Source: Legionella sp.
GTDB taxonomy: Bacteria > Pseudomonadota > Gammaproteobacteria > Legionellales > Legionellaceae
NCBI GenBank assembly: GCA_017306715.1
Contig: JAFKHV010000036.1
Coordinates: 1 to 34,463, forward strand
Direction of reading: 5' to 3'
DNA: 34,463 bases
Shown: positions 1-9,332 of the stretch, piece after piece
How the letters are laid out: the number at the start of each line of letters is the position of its first letter
Numbering within the stretch: position 1 is the first letter of the stretch
Program-made: the position numbers and the translations under genes
Notes under the pieces: generated by a model
The model's input: only the letters and a program-made list of their open reading frames with translations
What the model was told of the DNA's origin: nothing
Databases searched by the model: none

Positions 1-19
1 GCGCAGGAGTTACCCCATA

Positions 20-1699
20 ATGACTGATGATCTTCATTCTCCGCAATCTCGTAAGATGCTTGTAACCAGCGCTTTGCCTTATGCCAATGGCCATTTGCAT
101 TTGGGGCATCTGGTGGAGCATGTTCAAACCGATATTTGGGTACGTACGCATAAAATGTTGGGTATTGATTGTTTGAGTGTTTGTGGTGATGATGCGCATG
201 GCACGCCGATTATGCTTAAAGCGGAGCAGTTAGGGATAAGCCCTGAAGAACTTACCAGCCAGATTAAAGCAAGTCATGAGCAAGATTTTGCCGCATTTGC
301 CATTGCTTATGATTGTTATCACACGACCCATAGCCCCGAAAATCGCGAATTAGCGGCGTATATTTATAACCAATTAAACGAACAGGGTTACATCATCAAA
401 AAAACCATTCGCCAAGCATACGATCCAGTCAAGGAAATGTTTCTTCCGGACCGTTATGTCAAAGGAACCTGTCCTAAATGCGGTGCTCACGACCAATATG
501 GCGATAATTGCGAATCCTGTGGTGCAACCTATGCCCCAACGGACTTAATCAATGCCGTATCCGCCATATCTGGCGCAAAACCCATCGAAAAGGACTCAGA
601 GCATTACTTCTTTGATCTACCCCGACTGGAGCCTTTATTACGGGAATGGACCCGTAATGGGCATCTACAAACCGAAGTGGCGAACAAATTAGACGAGTGG
701 TTTGAAGCAGGATTAAAACCATGGGATATTTCGCGGGATGCCCCTTATTTTGGCTTCCCAATTCCCGGTACCATAGATAAGTTTTTCTACGTGTGGCTTG
801 ATGCGCCCATTGGCTATATGGCCAGCTTCATGAAATACTGTCAGGAAAATAATCGGTCTTTTGCCGAATTCTGGGATAAGGATTCTACCGCAGAATTATA
901 TCATTTTGTCGGTAAAGATATTGTATACTTCCATGCCCTCTTTTGGCCTGCAATGCTTGCAGCCAGTGGTCATCGTACCCCTACGTCCGTATTTACCCAT
1001 GGTTTCCTAACTGTGAACGGACAAAAAATGTCCAAATCTCGAGGTACTTTTCTAGAAGCACGAACCTATTTAAACCATTTGCATCCAGAATACTTACGCT
1101 ATTATTTTGCTGCGAAACTCAATGGCCGCGTGGATGATTTAGATCTAAATTTTGATGATTTTACGCAACGTATCAATGCTGATTTAGTGGGCAAAATAGT
1201 CAATATTGCCAGCCGTTGTGCAGGCTTTATTAATAAGCGTTTTGAAAATCATCTAAGCCCCGTGCTTGCGGCGCCAGAATTATTTCAAGAACTAATAGGG
1301 CTACAACCCACGATTACCGAGGCTTATATCCAGCGAGATTATGCCCGAGCAATCCGTCTGATTATGGAAGGCGCGGACAAAGTAAATCAATACATTGATG
1401 CACAAAAACCCTGGGTTCTGGCTAAGGAAGAAGGACGCCAGGATGAGGTTCAAGCCATTTGTACCATGGGAATAAATTTGTTTCGGGTACTGATGATTTA
1501 TTTAAAACCCGTGCTGCCGATGATGGCTCAGGCCGCAGAAGAGTTTCTACAAATCGAACCCTTAACCTGGTCGGCGGTGGCAAACCCACTAGTAAACCAC
1601 AAAATTAATACCTTTCAACCACTGATGGTACGTGTGGATCCGGAAAAGATTAAAGCTATGCTCGCAGAATCACAACAGGTGAGTCATGCCCACAGTTAA
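20..1699 (+). CDS. metG: Methionyl-tRNA synthetase, short form without C-terminal tRNA-binding domain
   Basis: Charges tRNA-Met with methionine in the cytoplasm, for both initiation and elongation. The class I signature HLGH is at residues 27-30 and KMSKS at 336-340. A zinc knuckle with Cys151, Cys154, Cys164 and Cys167 marks the MetRS type that has a CxxC-x9-CxxC insertion. The all-helical anticodon-binding domain fills roughly residues 390-545. At 559 aa it stops just after that domain, where E. coli MetG (677 aa) continues into an EMAP-II/Trbp111-like OB fold used for dimerisation and extra tRNA contact. That fold is absent here and the next gene begins before this one ends, so the short form looks natural rather than a sequencing break. 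A CAGGAG ribosome site at 4-9 supports the chosen ATG; an in-frame ATG at residue 13 is the alternative. First visible gene of a metG-rnfB-nth operon. Confidence 0.96.
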   Translation: MTDDLHSPQSRKMLVTSALPYANGHLHLGHLVEHVQTDIWVRTHKMLGIDCLSVCGDDAHGTPIMLKAEQLGISPEELTSQIKASHEQDFAAFAIAYDCYHTTHSPENRELAAYIYNQLNEQGYIIKKTIRQAYDPVKEMFLPDRYVKGTCPKCGAHDQYGDNCESCGATYAPTDLINAVSAISGAKPIEKDSEHYFFDLPRLEPLLREWTRNGHLQTEVANKLDEWFEAGLKPWDISRDAPYFGFPIPGTIDKFFYVWLDAPIGYMASFMKYCQENNRSFAEFWDKDSTAELYHFVGKDIVYFHALFWPAMLAASGHRTPTSVFTHGFLTVNGQKMSKSRGTFLEARTYLNHLHPEYLRYYFAAKLNGRVDDLDLNFDDFTQRINADLVGKIVNIASRCAGFINKRFENHLSPVLAAPELFQELIGLQPTITEAYIQRDYARAIRLIMEGADKVNQYIDAQKPWVLAKEEGRQDEVQAICTMGINLFRVLMIYLKPVLPMMAQAAEEFLQIEPLTWSAVANPLVNHKINTFQPLMVRVDPEKIKAMLAESQQVSHAHS

Positions 1700-2300
1700 A
1701 GAAGTAGATGCCTTACTACCACAAACTCAATGTGGCGAATGTGGATTTTCGGGTTGCTTGCCCTATGCTGAGGCTTTGGTGCAAGGCACCGCTCTTATTA
1801 ACCAGTGCCCACCAGGCGGAGTTGCTACCTTAAAGGCTTTGGGTAGCTGCTTGGATATAAATCCCGAACCCTGGTTTCAGGAAATGGCGGCGAATACGCG
1901 AGCACCCTCGGTCGCGGTAATTCGTGAAGCAGAGTGTATTGGTTGTACCAAATGCATTAAAGCGTGCCCGGTTGATGCCATTATGGGTAGTGCGAAATTA
2001 ATGCACAGCATCCTTTCCCATGAATGTACCGGTTGCGGACTTTGTGTCGAACCTTGTCCTGTAGACTGTATAGAAATGGTCGAAATACCCCAGGTAAACT
2101 ATGATAAAGAGCGTGCGCGTCGACAATTTCAGCAAAAAAAAGCGCGCAGTTTACGGGAAGAACATGCGCAACAACAGGCTTATCGTGAAAAAAGACTTCT
2201 GGCGAAAGATCAAAATCAGGTTCAGGATGATATTAAAGCAAAACAAGATTACATCGCCCTGGCTTTAGCACGAGTTCAGGCGAAACGGAACAATGAATAA
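1686..2300 (+). CDS. rnfB: Soluble RnfB-like iron-sulfur protein (orphan)
   Basis: A ferredoxin-like electron-transfer protein of the RnfB family. An N-terminal four-Cys cluster motif (CGECGFSGC, then a Cys in NQCPPGG) is followed by two bacterial [4Fe-4S] motifs, [12 protein letters not shown] and [12 protein letters not shown], so up to three clusters are expected. The last ~65 residues are a charged, Gln/Lys/Arg-rich helix, likely coiled coil. Canonical RnfB begins with a hydrophobic membrane anchor before the first cluster. This protein starts directly at [12 protein letters not shown] and has none, and no rnfA, C, D, G or E lies beside it. It is therefore probably a soluble electron donor rather than a working Rnf complex subunit; its partner is unknown. 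The start overlaps the end of metG by 14 nt, and the end overlaps nth by 8 nt. Confidence 0.88.
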   Translation: MPTVKEVDALLPQTQCGECGFSGCLPYAEALVQGTALINQCPPGGVATLKALGSCLDINPEPWFQEMAANTRAPSVAVIREAECIGCTKCIKACPVDAIMGSAKLMHSILSHECTGCGLCVEPCPVDCIEMVEIPQVNYDKERARRQFQQKKARSLREEHAQQQAYREKRLLAKDQNQVQDDIKAKQDYIALALARVQAKRNNE

Positions 2301-2961
2301 AAAAAAGATTTTTGAGATTTTTCAGCGTTTCCAAGCGCAAAATCCTCATCCAACAACGGAATTGATTTATCACTCCCCTTTTGAATTATTAATCGCGGTT
2401 ATGCTGTCAGCACAAGCAACTGATGTGAGTGTGAATAAAGCCACCGCCCCCTTATTTGCTGTTGCCAACACACCCCAATCAATCCTCGATTTAGGCGTCA
2501 ATGGACTTAAAACCTATATTAAATCAATAGGACTCTTTAATACAAAAGCAGAAAATGTCATCAAAACCTGCGCTTTACTATTGGAACGATATCAAGGCGA
2601 AATACCGGCGACGCGTGAGGCCTTGGAATCGTTACCGGGTGTGGGACGTAAAACAGCCAATGTGGTTTTAAATACCGCATTTGGACAACCCACGATGGCC
2701 GTGGATACCCATATTTTTCGAGTAGCCAATCGTACCGGTATCGCAAACGGATCGACACCCTTAGCGGTCGAACAGTCACTATTAAAATCAATACCAGCAG
2801 AATTTCTTCAAGATGCTCATCATTGGTTAATTTTACATGGCCGCTACACCTGCCTGGCGCGAAGCCCCCAATGTACTCGCTGCATCATCGCCGACTTATG
2901 CGAGTATCCCGACAAAAACCTACCTAAGCCCTTGATCAAGCAAAAGACATTGACGAAATAA
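2293..2961 (+). CDS. nth: Endonuclease III (DNA glycosylase/AP lyase)
   Basis: Base-excision-repair enzyme that removes oxidised pyrimidines and nicks the AP site. The helix-hairpin-helix [12 protein letters not shown] carries the catalytic Lys, and [12 protein letters not shown] carries the catalytic Asp. The C-terminal [4Fe-4S] loop has the C-x6-C-x2-C-x5-C spacing ([17 protein letters not shown]). Its 222 aa match the family length (E. coli 211 aa). The ATG overlaps the rnfB stop by 8 nt, so it is translationally coupled. In many gammaproteobacteria nth closes the rnfABCDGE operon, so the rnfB-nth pair here looks like a reduced version of that arrangement (inference). Confidence 0.97.
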   Translation: MNKKKIFEIFQRFQAQNPHPTTELIYHSPFELLIAVMLSAQATDVSVNKATAPLFAVANTPQSILDLGVNGLKTYIKSIGLFNTKAENVIKTCALLLERYQGEIPATREALESLPGVGRKTANVVLNTAFGQPTMAVDTHIFRVANRTGIANGSTPLAVEQSLLKSIPAEFLQDAHHWLILHGRYTCLARSPQCTRCIIADLCEYPDKNLPKPLIKQKTLTK

Positions 2962-3010
2962 CTTGCATCAGCAACAATGCTATTTGCGCAATGATGGATG
3001 TTTTGTTTCA

Positions 3011-3016
3011 GGGAGA
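3011..3016 (+). promoter_or_regulatory. Ribosome binding site deciding the start at 3022
   Basis: GGGAGA sits 5 nt before ATG 3022. The upstream in-frame ATG at 2998 has no comparable site, so 3022 is preferred. Confidence 0.6.
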
Positions 3017-3021
3017 ATGAT

Positions 3022-4743
3022 ATGGGACTATGGACTACGTTTGTTGACAGTACTAAAGCCACGGTCAATATTGTCCGACAAAGTTTGTCTACTGTCGGCT
3101 CGTATTTACCCACCCCACTGCAAAAAAGTGCAGCTTTTATCGCAAACACGGTTTTAGTGTATGGAGTAGGCCAGGTTATGGCACTTAGGCATTCCATTCC
3201 AGCCTTGTTCTCGCAGAATTCTCGTAAAACAATGCAGGCAGCTAGTTATATTTTAGTACAAGATACCTTACCTTTATTAGCACTGAATGGAATCAATTTT
3301 CATTTACAAAACTTTGCCCAGGAGTATCCTGAAGAAAATTATGTCGCAATCCCCGCTGCGGTTCTTGATTGGGCTGTTATGCTGATAACGCTGCGCCAAT
3401 CAACTCAATTATTCATGCGTACCTTTAATTTAAGTAGTATGGCACCCGGAGCTTTTGCGGCCCATAAAGAAGATAAATTTATCGCTCCCTGTGATGATTG
3501 TAGCTTTCAGCAACGGAGTAAAGCATCACTGCGAGCCCCACTTTTGCCGTTAGTATCGGACTTGGTTACTATAGGTTTAAATAAAGTGCCAGGTATAGGT
3601 CCAGCTCTCGCATTGGTAAATGATCTGGCTACATCCGGTAAATATATTGTCGATTTGGCCAATGTGCAACGCTGTGGTGAGCACAAAGAAACTGCGACTG
3701 AGTTAATCACTGCCGTAGGCTTTAACTACAGCATGATGTATCGATTGATGGATAATTTTCTAGCTTCAACTACAGGCCCTGCCCCTTATTTTGTAGAGCG
3801 GACTTTGCGCATGCTGTTAATCCTTGCACTGGTTAATAATGCCAATCATATGAATATTCCTTATGTGCAGCTGGGCAAAGGAACAATATCCAAAGATCCG
3901 ATCATGATTTATAACCGCGGAATTAATTTTGCATTAGATACTTTGTTTTACGGTATTTTCAAACAGTGCCAAAATCTTTTTAAACCGCGACCCGATCGCC
4001 CCCCATTGTTTATTATAAAAAAATTACTGCAATCACTTTATTTTCTATTCGACGCAGACCGTCCTCAAAAACAAGAGCTTAATTTATCACAACGGATAGG
4101 CTATTATTCCAAAATAATAGCGCTACCCCGCTCCTTACATAGCACCGTAGATTTTAAACGGGATCGGGTAACTGAGCTTTTTTTAGGCGAGATTATTTCA
4201 ACGATGTCGCAAATTTTTAGTATCTTGAATGACGTACAAGCGAAAGTCACGGATAAAACCAGTTTTATGCGAACCATTTCAGAAAAATTATCAAAAGTCC
4301 GTTTCCTCAAAAAAATTCCTAAGGATGATGCCTTAGCAGCTCAATACCTCTATTATCAATATGGTATTCCACTCCAACTGGGTGCCATATTATGGAAAAT
4401 AGCACATGTTAAAGAATTTCCTGGGGCAATCACTGCGGGTGAAGGCTGGCTTAAGCGCCTGGAGTATTCAGCGGATAAACATAAAGAGGGAGAGGATTTA
4501 CAGCGTTCGACCTTAAAAGAACCCTATTTTCCGGCAAATCCCGAGAAGACCGAAACACCTCCTAATACGAATAAAGAGAATATTCAACCACGCACTGCGG
4601 CCGAGGCTTATATAGCACCCAAATCTTTGAGCGGCGCTCGCAGATTTACCCAAAATCATCGCTTCTTTCCTGCCGCGCCTCAATCATCACATTCACCGAC
4701 ATCCGCCTCTTCGTTTACGACCAAATATAATCCATCATCATGA
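3022..4743 (+). CDS. Unrecognised helical protein, possible Legionella-type effector
   Basis: I do not recognise this 573-aa protein. It is mostly predicted helix. Several hydrophobic stretches (around residues 35-50, 85-100, 110-125, 185-205 and 255-275) are interrupted by small polar turns and are short or amphipathic, so membrane association is possible but unclear. From about residue 475 to the end the sequence changes to a Pro/Ser/Thr/Asn-rich, probably disordered tail. A disordered polar C-terminus is common in Dot/Icm substrates, but no clear Glu-rich E-block is present. It stands alone after the metG operon, 60 nt beyond nth, with its own good ribosome site. No enzyme motif is apparent. 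The real-gene call rests on length, ribosome site and normal codon use; the effector idea is a guess. Confidence 0.8.
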   Translation: MGLWTTFVDSTKATVNIVRQSLSTVGSYLPTPLQKSAAFIANTVLVYGVGQVMALRHSIPALFSQNSRKTMQAASYILVQDTLPLLALNGINFHLQNFAQEYPEENYVAIPAAVLDWAVMLITLRQSTQLFMRTFNLSSMAPGAFAAHKEDKFIAPCDDCSFQQRSKASLRAPLLPLVSDLVTIGLNKVPGIGPALALVNDLATSGKYIVDLANVQRCGEHKETATELITAVGFNYSMMYRLMDNFLASTTGPAPYFVERTLRMLLILALVNNANHMNIPYVQLGKGTISKDPIMIYNRGINFALDTLFYGIFKQCQNLFKPRPDRPPLFIIKKLLQSLYFLFDADRPQKQELNLSQRIGYYSKIIALPRSLHSTVDFKRDRVTELFLGEIISTMSQIFSILNDVQAKVTDKTSFMRTISEKLSKVRFLKKIPKDDALAAQYLYYQYGIPLQLGAILWKIAHVKEFPGAITAGEGWLKRLEYSADKHKEGEDLQRSTLKEPYFPANPEKTETPPNTNKENIQPRTAAEAYIAPKSLSGARRFTQNHRFFPAAPQSSHSPTSASSFTTKYNPSS

Positions 4744-4803
4744 AGTGAACGGCTCAAAATAGGGATGAAATAATCTCTTTATGAGCACATACTTTTTATA
4801 AGC

Positions 4804-4833
4804 TTGAATTAACGCGTATAGAAATGCTATATT
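4804..4833 (+). promoter_or_regulatory. Predicted sigma-70 promoter with extended -10
   Basis: TTGAAT (-35, 4804-4809), an 18-nt spacer, and TATATT (-10, 4828-4833) preceded by TGC, giving an extended -10. It would start transcription about 50 nt before the ATG at 4891. Confidence 0.5.
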
Positions 4834-4890
4834 TTCGCCACTTTGACCTCGTAATGAGACTCTGTTGAGTTTAAATACATCTTCGCGATT

Positions 4891-6159
4891 ATGATGCAGC
4901 AGCGCACCCTGACAAAACAGTCTCCAATTTTTATGGTATTAAGCATTAATGCCATTGTTTTATTAACGGTACTGATCAATGTTGCTTTTAAGATCATTGA
5001 GTTTCATGGATTTATTCTTTCGGTCAATAGCCTGCTTTGTCCCTTTTTTAGTATGCTTTATTTAGCAGTACTTCGTTGTTGTACCTGGCAAGAGCAGCGC
5101 CATCTGCTCCATATTGCCCTTATTGCTTTATATACCTTTTGTATTGGTATTTATTTATTAATAAATTTGCCAGCTGCAGAATATATGCACGACAATCCGG
5201 TATATCAAATTGTTTTCGACGATATTCCCCGTAAGTTTTTTGCAATCACCGTTGGCTTTGCGTTGAGTTTTTACCTTCCGCATTTCTTATTCTGCTCCCA
5301 GCAGCGGAGTCTCACAACGAATCCAAAGTTTTGTTTACTTCTGGCATTACTGGGCGGGATCGTTTTTTATATCATCACTTTTTTATTTTTATTTTCAGGA
5401 ACACGAATACCGAAGTTGGAACAAATTTGTATTGACTCCAGTTTGGTGGCGGCATTTGTTTTACTCAGCAGCAGTGCCTTTTATTTGATGACTCTTTTAT
5501 ATCGCGAAAACGCATCCGCAAAAGCGCGTATCGGTTCACCAATTTCTTTTCCATACTATTTAATCTGTTTTGCTTTGGTAGTTATTCTAATTTGTTTGGC
5601 TTGCGAATATCGTATCATTGCTCTGGGCCAGACCTGGATCCTGGCTGCAAGTTCACTTTTTTTTCCGCTTACCTTGATAATTAGTACCATAATCGGTGAA
5701 CTGTTGGGTTATCGGATTAATTTTCAACTCAGTCTGCTCTTAAGTGCTACACAAATTTTATTTGATTTACTATTAATGGCTCTTGTTGCATTGCCCTCTC
5801 CGGATTTTTACAATTTAAATCCTTTTTACAGCTACATTATGGTCCGTCGATTACCTGCCGATTCATTAACATTGTTGGTCACGTTTATCAGTAATGCATT
5901 TTTACTTCATCAACTAAAACAAATGAAGGTTAAGCGCAGTTTACGCATAATTATTGCAAACATGTGCGCCAACTCTTTGTTGTGTCTAATCGATTACAGC
6001 TTATTGTTCGGCGGCATTTATTCTTATGAGCAGATTATGCACTTAGTCTTGAATGTATGGGAATACAAAACCGTGGTGGCGCTGATCTCAGTACCAATTA
6101 TCATAAAAATATGCAATTCGTTGGAAAGAAAAAACTCATTAAGCCTACAGTATACGTGA
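4891..6159 (+). CDS. Membrane protein with two VUT/YhhQ-like domains
   Basis: A 422-aa polytopic inner-membrane protein, probably a small-molecule transporter. It appears to be two head-to-tail copies of a VUT (YhhQ, COG1738) unit of about 160-170 residues. The second half carries the most family-like signature, FFPLTLIISTIIGELLGYR at about 256-274, resembling the FPLTY...ITEVYGY motif of YhhQ. It then shows SNAFLLHQLKQM and a final IPLI-type helix. The first half follows the same plan from about residue 41 (FILSVNSLLCPFFSMLYLAVL) but has lost the acidic motif. Single-domain VUT proteins import queuosine precursors; whether this double version does so cannot be read from the sequence. There is no strong ribosome site before the paired ATGs at 4891. 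Convergent with glmU. Confidence 0.7.
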   Translation: MMQQRTLTKQSPIFMVLSINAIVLLTVLINVAFKIIEFHGFILSVNSLLCPFFSMLYLAVLRCCTWQEQRHLLHIALIALYTFCIGIYLLINLPAAEYMHDNPVYQIVFDDIPRKFFAITVGFALSFYLPHFLFCSQQRSLTTNPKFCLLLALLGGIVFYIITFLFLFSGTRIPKLEQICIDSSLVAAFVLLSSSAFYLMTLLYRENASAKARIGSPISFPYYLICFALVVILICLACEYRIIALGQTWILAASSLFFPLTLIISTIIGELLGYRINFQLSLLLSATQILFDLLLMALVALPSPDFYNLNPFYSYIMVRRLPADSLTLLVTFISNAFLLHQLKQMKVKRSLRIIIANMCANSLLCLIDYSLLFGGIYSYEQIMHLVLNVWEYKTVVALISVPIIIKICNSLERKNSLSLQYT

Positions 6160-6171
6160 AATACTTCTTAT

Positions 6172-6205
6172 GCCTTTAGAGACGCGCCTCACGCGCGCTC
6201 TAGGC
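6172..6205. terminator. Imperfect GC-rich hairpin between convergent genes
   Basis: Arms GCCTTTAGAGACGCGC and GCGCGCTCTAGGC pair with two small bulges around a CTCAC loop. It lies between two convergent stops and may end both transcripts. No long T-run follows on either strand, so intrinsic termination is uncertain. Confidence 0.4.
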
Positions 6206-6216
6206 TTAAATATGCA

Positions 6217-7599
6217 TCACAAAGATTTTTTTACTGCGCGTTTCCATCCAGTAATCGTTTTTTGTTGTGAGAAGGTGAGCGTTAATTCCCCTGGAGGGAC
6301 ATCTTTGCGAATCGTACTCCCCGCACCAATAGTTGCATTGGCGCCAACGTGCACAGGTGCTACGAGCTGGGTATCTGAGCCAACAAAAACCTCATCTTCA
6401 ATGATGGTTTTATGTTTATTAGCACCATCATAATTACAGGTAATTGTTCCGGCACCAATGTTGACATTTTTACCCATCGTCACATCACCAAGATAGCTTA
6501 AATGACTGGCCTTGGAACCTTTGCCCAACTGAGCATTTTTCGTTTCAACAAAATTACCAACCCTACAATTCTCATCGAGGTGGGTCCCTGTTCTTAAGCG
6601 CGCAAAAGGACCAATCGCGCAGTTTGGGCCAATTTCGCATGCTTCTAAGTGACTATAAGCGTGGATTTTCGTACCCATACCGACCACGGCATTTTTTAAA
6701 ACGGAATGAGGACCTATAGAACACCCATCGTGCAAAATAACCTTACCTTCAAAAATACAATTGATGTCAATGAATACATCTTTACCACAAATCAACTCAC
6801 CACGTACATCGAAGCGCTGCGCATCAGCAATACCTACACCTAAATTAAGAAGACGAATTGCTTCTCGGGTTTGCCAGGCACGCTCCAGTTGCTGCAGTTG
6901 CAAACGACTATTAACCCCGGTAATTTCGAGAACATCGTCAACTGTCACCGTGTGCACAGGTACTTGATCTGCGACCGCTCGGGCAATGATTTCCGTGAGA
7001 TAATATTCTCCTTGTGCGTTGTCATTGCCCAATTCAGGTAACCATCGAGCAAAATTATGTGCATGAGTACAGCAGATACCACTATAGATTTCCTGGATTT
7101 TCTTTTCTTGCTCATTTGCATCTTTTTCTTCTACAATGGCATAAACTTCATCTTGAGAATCGCGCTTTATACGTCCTAACCCTGTAGGATTTACAAGATT
7201 TGCAACTAAAAGTGTGAGAGTAGATTGATGGCTATCCATTGTTTTGCTACCCTCAATAAGCGCTGCTAATGTTTCCACTTTGATTAAGGGCACATCAGCA
7301 GAAAGCACCAGGACATGAGCTTCCATTGGAATATGGGGTAATGCCTGCAGGACAGCATGACCGGTTCCTAATTGTTCTGCCTGTAAAATCCAGTTTACCG
7401 GCAAGTCAGGGAGAGACTGCTGTAGGAGCTCCCCGCCATGACCGTAAATGACGTGGATGGCTTCTGGTTGTAATTGTAATGCCGTATCAACAACCCGTTG
7501 TAACATGGGTTTACCGGCTAACGGATGCAAAACTTTGGGCAGATTAGAGAACATACGTTTCCCTTGCCCTGCAGCTAAAATGACAATATGAAGTTTCAT
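6217..7599 (-). CDS. glmU: Bifunctional UDP-GlcNAc pyrophosphorylase / glucosamine-1-phosphate N-acetyltransferase
   Basis: Makes UDP-N-acetylglucosamine for peptidoglycan and LPS: it acetylates GlcN-1-P with acetyl-CoA, then transfers UMP from UTP. The N-terminal nucleotidyltransferase domain has LAAGQGKRM (residues 8-16) and LPKVLH, with the sugar-binding loop LGTGHAVLQAL. From about residue 250 the protein is a left-handed beta helix of hexapeptide repeats (many I/V-G-x-x-x-x units). It includes KASHLSYLGD, which carries the acetyltransferase His, and GAGTITCNYDG. The length of 460 aa matches E. coli GlmU (456 aa). It stands alone on the minus strand, convergent with the VUT-like gene and divergent from the duplicated protein gene across a ~110-nt gap. 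Confidence 0.97.
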   Translation of the reverse strand: MKLHIVILAAGQGKRMFSNLPKVLHPLAGKPMLQRVVDTALQLQPEAIHVIYGHGGELLQQSLPDLPVNWILQAEQLGTGHAVLQALPHIPMEAHVLVLSADVPLIKVETLAALIEGSKTMDSHQSTLTLLVANLVNPTGLGRIKRDSQDEVYAIVEEKDANEQEKKIQEIYSGICCTHAHNFARWLPELGNDNAQGEYYLTEIIARAVADQVPVHTVTVDDVLEITGVNSRLQLQQLERAWQTREAIRLLNLGVGIADAQRFDVRGELICGKDVFIDINCIFEGKVILHDGCSIGPHSVLKNAVVGMGTKIHAYSHLEACEIGPNCAIGPFARLRTGTHLDENCRVGNFVETKNAQLGKGSKASHLSYLGDVTMGKNVNIGAGTITCNYDGANKHKTIIEDEVFVGSDTQLVAPVHVGANATIGAGSTIRKDVPPGELTLTFSQQKTITGWKRAVKKSL

Positions 7600-7700
7600 A
7601 GGATTATTAACAGTTCCAAAATTGGGGACTTAAATAACGGGATACTTTGCATTTCATTATTCACAATGTCAATGCAAAAATAAATAGATCGATTAAGCAC

Positions 7701-7705
7701 AGGAG
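7701..7705 (+). promoter_or_regulatory. Ribosome binding site deciding the start at 7713
   Basis: AGGAG lies 7 nt before ATG 7713. The longer frame would need a TTG at 7647 with no such site. Confidence 0.65.
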
Positions 7706-7712
7706 TGGCACA

Positions 7713-9329
7713 ATGGAGACGGTTTTTCTTAAATCCTTGAAATTTTTTGTTATAAAGGAATTAGTAGGTGTTATTGCAGTTGAAGAAGACCAGTCAAAGA
7801 ATACTCTCATATATAATGCATCTTTATCTCTGACACAATCGGATGCTCTTTATCTTTTAATCAAAGACATCGCTAATTTTGAAGGCCACCTATCGGACCA
7901 ATATAATACGCAAGCAATTCTTGAGATGGTCGCAACAACCTATAGCGCCATTCAAAGTATTCGAGAAAAAAAAGCAAAAAATACCACACATAGTACAACA
8001 CTGGATGTCCTATCTGCTTTGCAAAAACAAATCACCCAATTTCACAGTAAAGTGACTCAACTGATTCAGGAAAAACCCAGTTACCCTCAAGAATTACTGA
8101 ACACGCCCTTCTTACAAAATCCCATTCATTACTCCTATAGAATTCTACTCGAATATATAGCAATGGAAATAACGAAACCAAGCAGCGATCCCAATATTCA
8201 TCGTGAAAAAGAAGAAGGGTTTGTCGAAAGACTTCATTATATCAGGCTACAATCTAATCAAAGTTTTAAAGATTTAAGCTCATTCTGTCTAAAAGAATTT
8301 AATGAAATGCACATTCAAAATAAAGAGATTGTTAAAGAGGCTCCAAACATCTCCTTTTTCGGTAAAATCACTGAAATTGTTAGTAAATACAATGGAATTC
8401 CACTAACACCAAAATTTGCAAGTACCACGCGTATGAAAAGTCTTATGCATAAAGCGAGTCGATTAACTGAAAACCTCGCTGAAGAATATTTTGAGTCAAA
8501 CACGCCGAAAGATAAACATGAAAACCTGGAAAATCTTGGCGAAACTATTTTCCTTAAAGTAGTAAAATCTTTAATTGTTAAAAAATTAGCGCTCACTATC
8601 GCAGAAGAGATGGAAAAGGCACTGACTAAAATCCACAACTCCATACTTTCTTATGAACAAGCAGACATTCTTATAGAGCTTATGATTCATATATTAGAAT
8701 ACAATCCGCCACAAACTGATGATGACGAAATCCTAAAAGTTATCAAAAATCTAATTTCCAATGCCTTATGTGATGTAAAAAATGTGCGTATTAAGCATGG
8801 GGTTTCGGAACATGAGGGCGTAGCGGTAGATAGCCTTTCGATGATGCTCAATAAACCGAGAGAATTTTATAAAAAAATAAAGGATTTTGAAGCCAATAAT
8901 ACTTATTCCTGTGTATTGCTTAATACCAAAGCTCTAAAAAATCCGTTTCATTATATCTATCAACTCCTACTAGAATATATTGGAAAAGAGATTTTTACCC
9001 CTTGTAGCTCTCCTGAAAAGCATCGAGAAAAAGAAGCGGTTATTGCACAACGGGTAAGCACTTTAATTTTAGATTCGAAAATTAGCTTTTCAAAACTAAA
9101 GGATTATGCCATTAAAGAGCTTGAGGAAATGTATCAAAAAATTCAGCTGGATGATGATACCTCGCTTATGAGTCTTGTCATCCCCAAGTCAACTTTTCTT
9201 GACTATTTAATTCCCAGGGCAATTCAATCAATAAAATCACTAAATGAGCTAGATTACGAACCGCTTTCTTTACTTAAGTCAGAGCCCGCAGAAGACCCTG
9301 AATTAAAGAGCTCTTTATCTCCAGTTTAA
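7713..9329 (+). CDS. Internally duplicated helical protein, candidate effector
   Basis: Unrecognised 538-aa protein built from two diverged copies of one unit. Copy 1 spans about residues 2-204 and copy 2 about 277-477. Matching landmarks in order are ETVFLKSLKFFVIKEL / ETIFLKVVKSLIVKKL near the start; NPIHYSYRILLEYIAMEI / NPFHYIYQLLLEYIGKEI in the middle; and HREKEE / HREKEA followed by a LILDSKISFSKLKDYAIKELEEM-type helix at the end. A linker of about 70 residues separates the copies, and a ~60-residue acidic tail (EPAEDPELKSS near the end) follows. It is all helical with no signal peptide or membrane segment. It sits as a lone gene between glmU and a convergent ansA, only 3 nt from the ansA stop. 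A duplicated, Lys/Glu-rich orphan like this fits a Legionella effector, but no known domain supports that directly. Confidence 0.82.
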   Translation: METVFLKSLKFFVIKELVGVIAVEEDQSKNTLIYNASLSLTQSDALYLLIKDIANFEGHLSDQYNTQAILEMVATTYSAIQSIREKKAKNTTHSTTLDVLSALQKQITQFHSKVTQLIQEKPSYPQELLNTPFLQNPIHYSYRILLEYIAMEITKPSSDPNIHREKEEGFVERLHYIRLQSNQSFKDLSSFCLKEFNEMHIQNKEIVKEAPNISFFGKITEIVSKYNGIPLTPKFASTTRMKSLMHKASRLTENLAEEYFESNTPKDKHENLENLGETIFLKVVKSLIVKKLALTIAEEMEKALTKIHNSILSYEQADILIELMIHILEYNPPQTDDDEILKVIKNLISNALCDVKNVRIKHGVSEHEGVAVDSLSMMLNKPREFYKKIKDFEANNTYSCVLLNTKALKNPFHYIYQLLLEYIGKEIFTPCSSPEKHREKEAVIAQRVSTLILDSKISFSKLKDYAIKELEEMYQKIQLDDDTSLMSLVIPKSTFLDYLIPRAIQSIKSLNELDYEPLSLLKSEPAEDPELKSSLSPV

Positions 9330-9332
9330 GGG

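Noticed and set aside
4843..4848. Third copy of the TTGACC promoter before the VUT-like gene
   Set aside because: TTGACC is present, but no TATCAA or other -10 lies 16-18 nt downstream; the TTGAAT/TATATT pair fits better.
4840..4890. PreQ1 riboswitch in the leader of the VUT-like gene
   Set aside because: Looked for because VUT proteins can import queuosine precursors, but the ~50-nt leader shows no matching hairpin plus A-rich tail.
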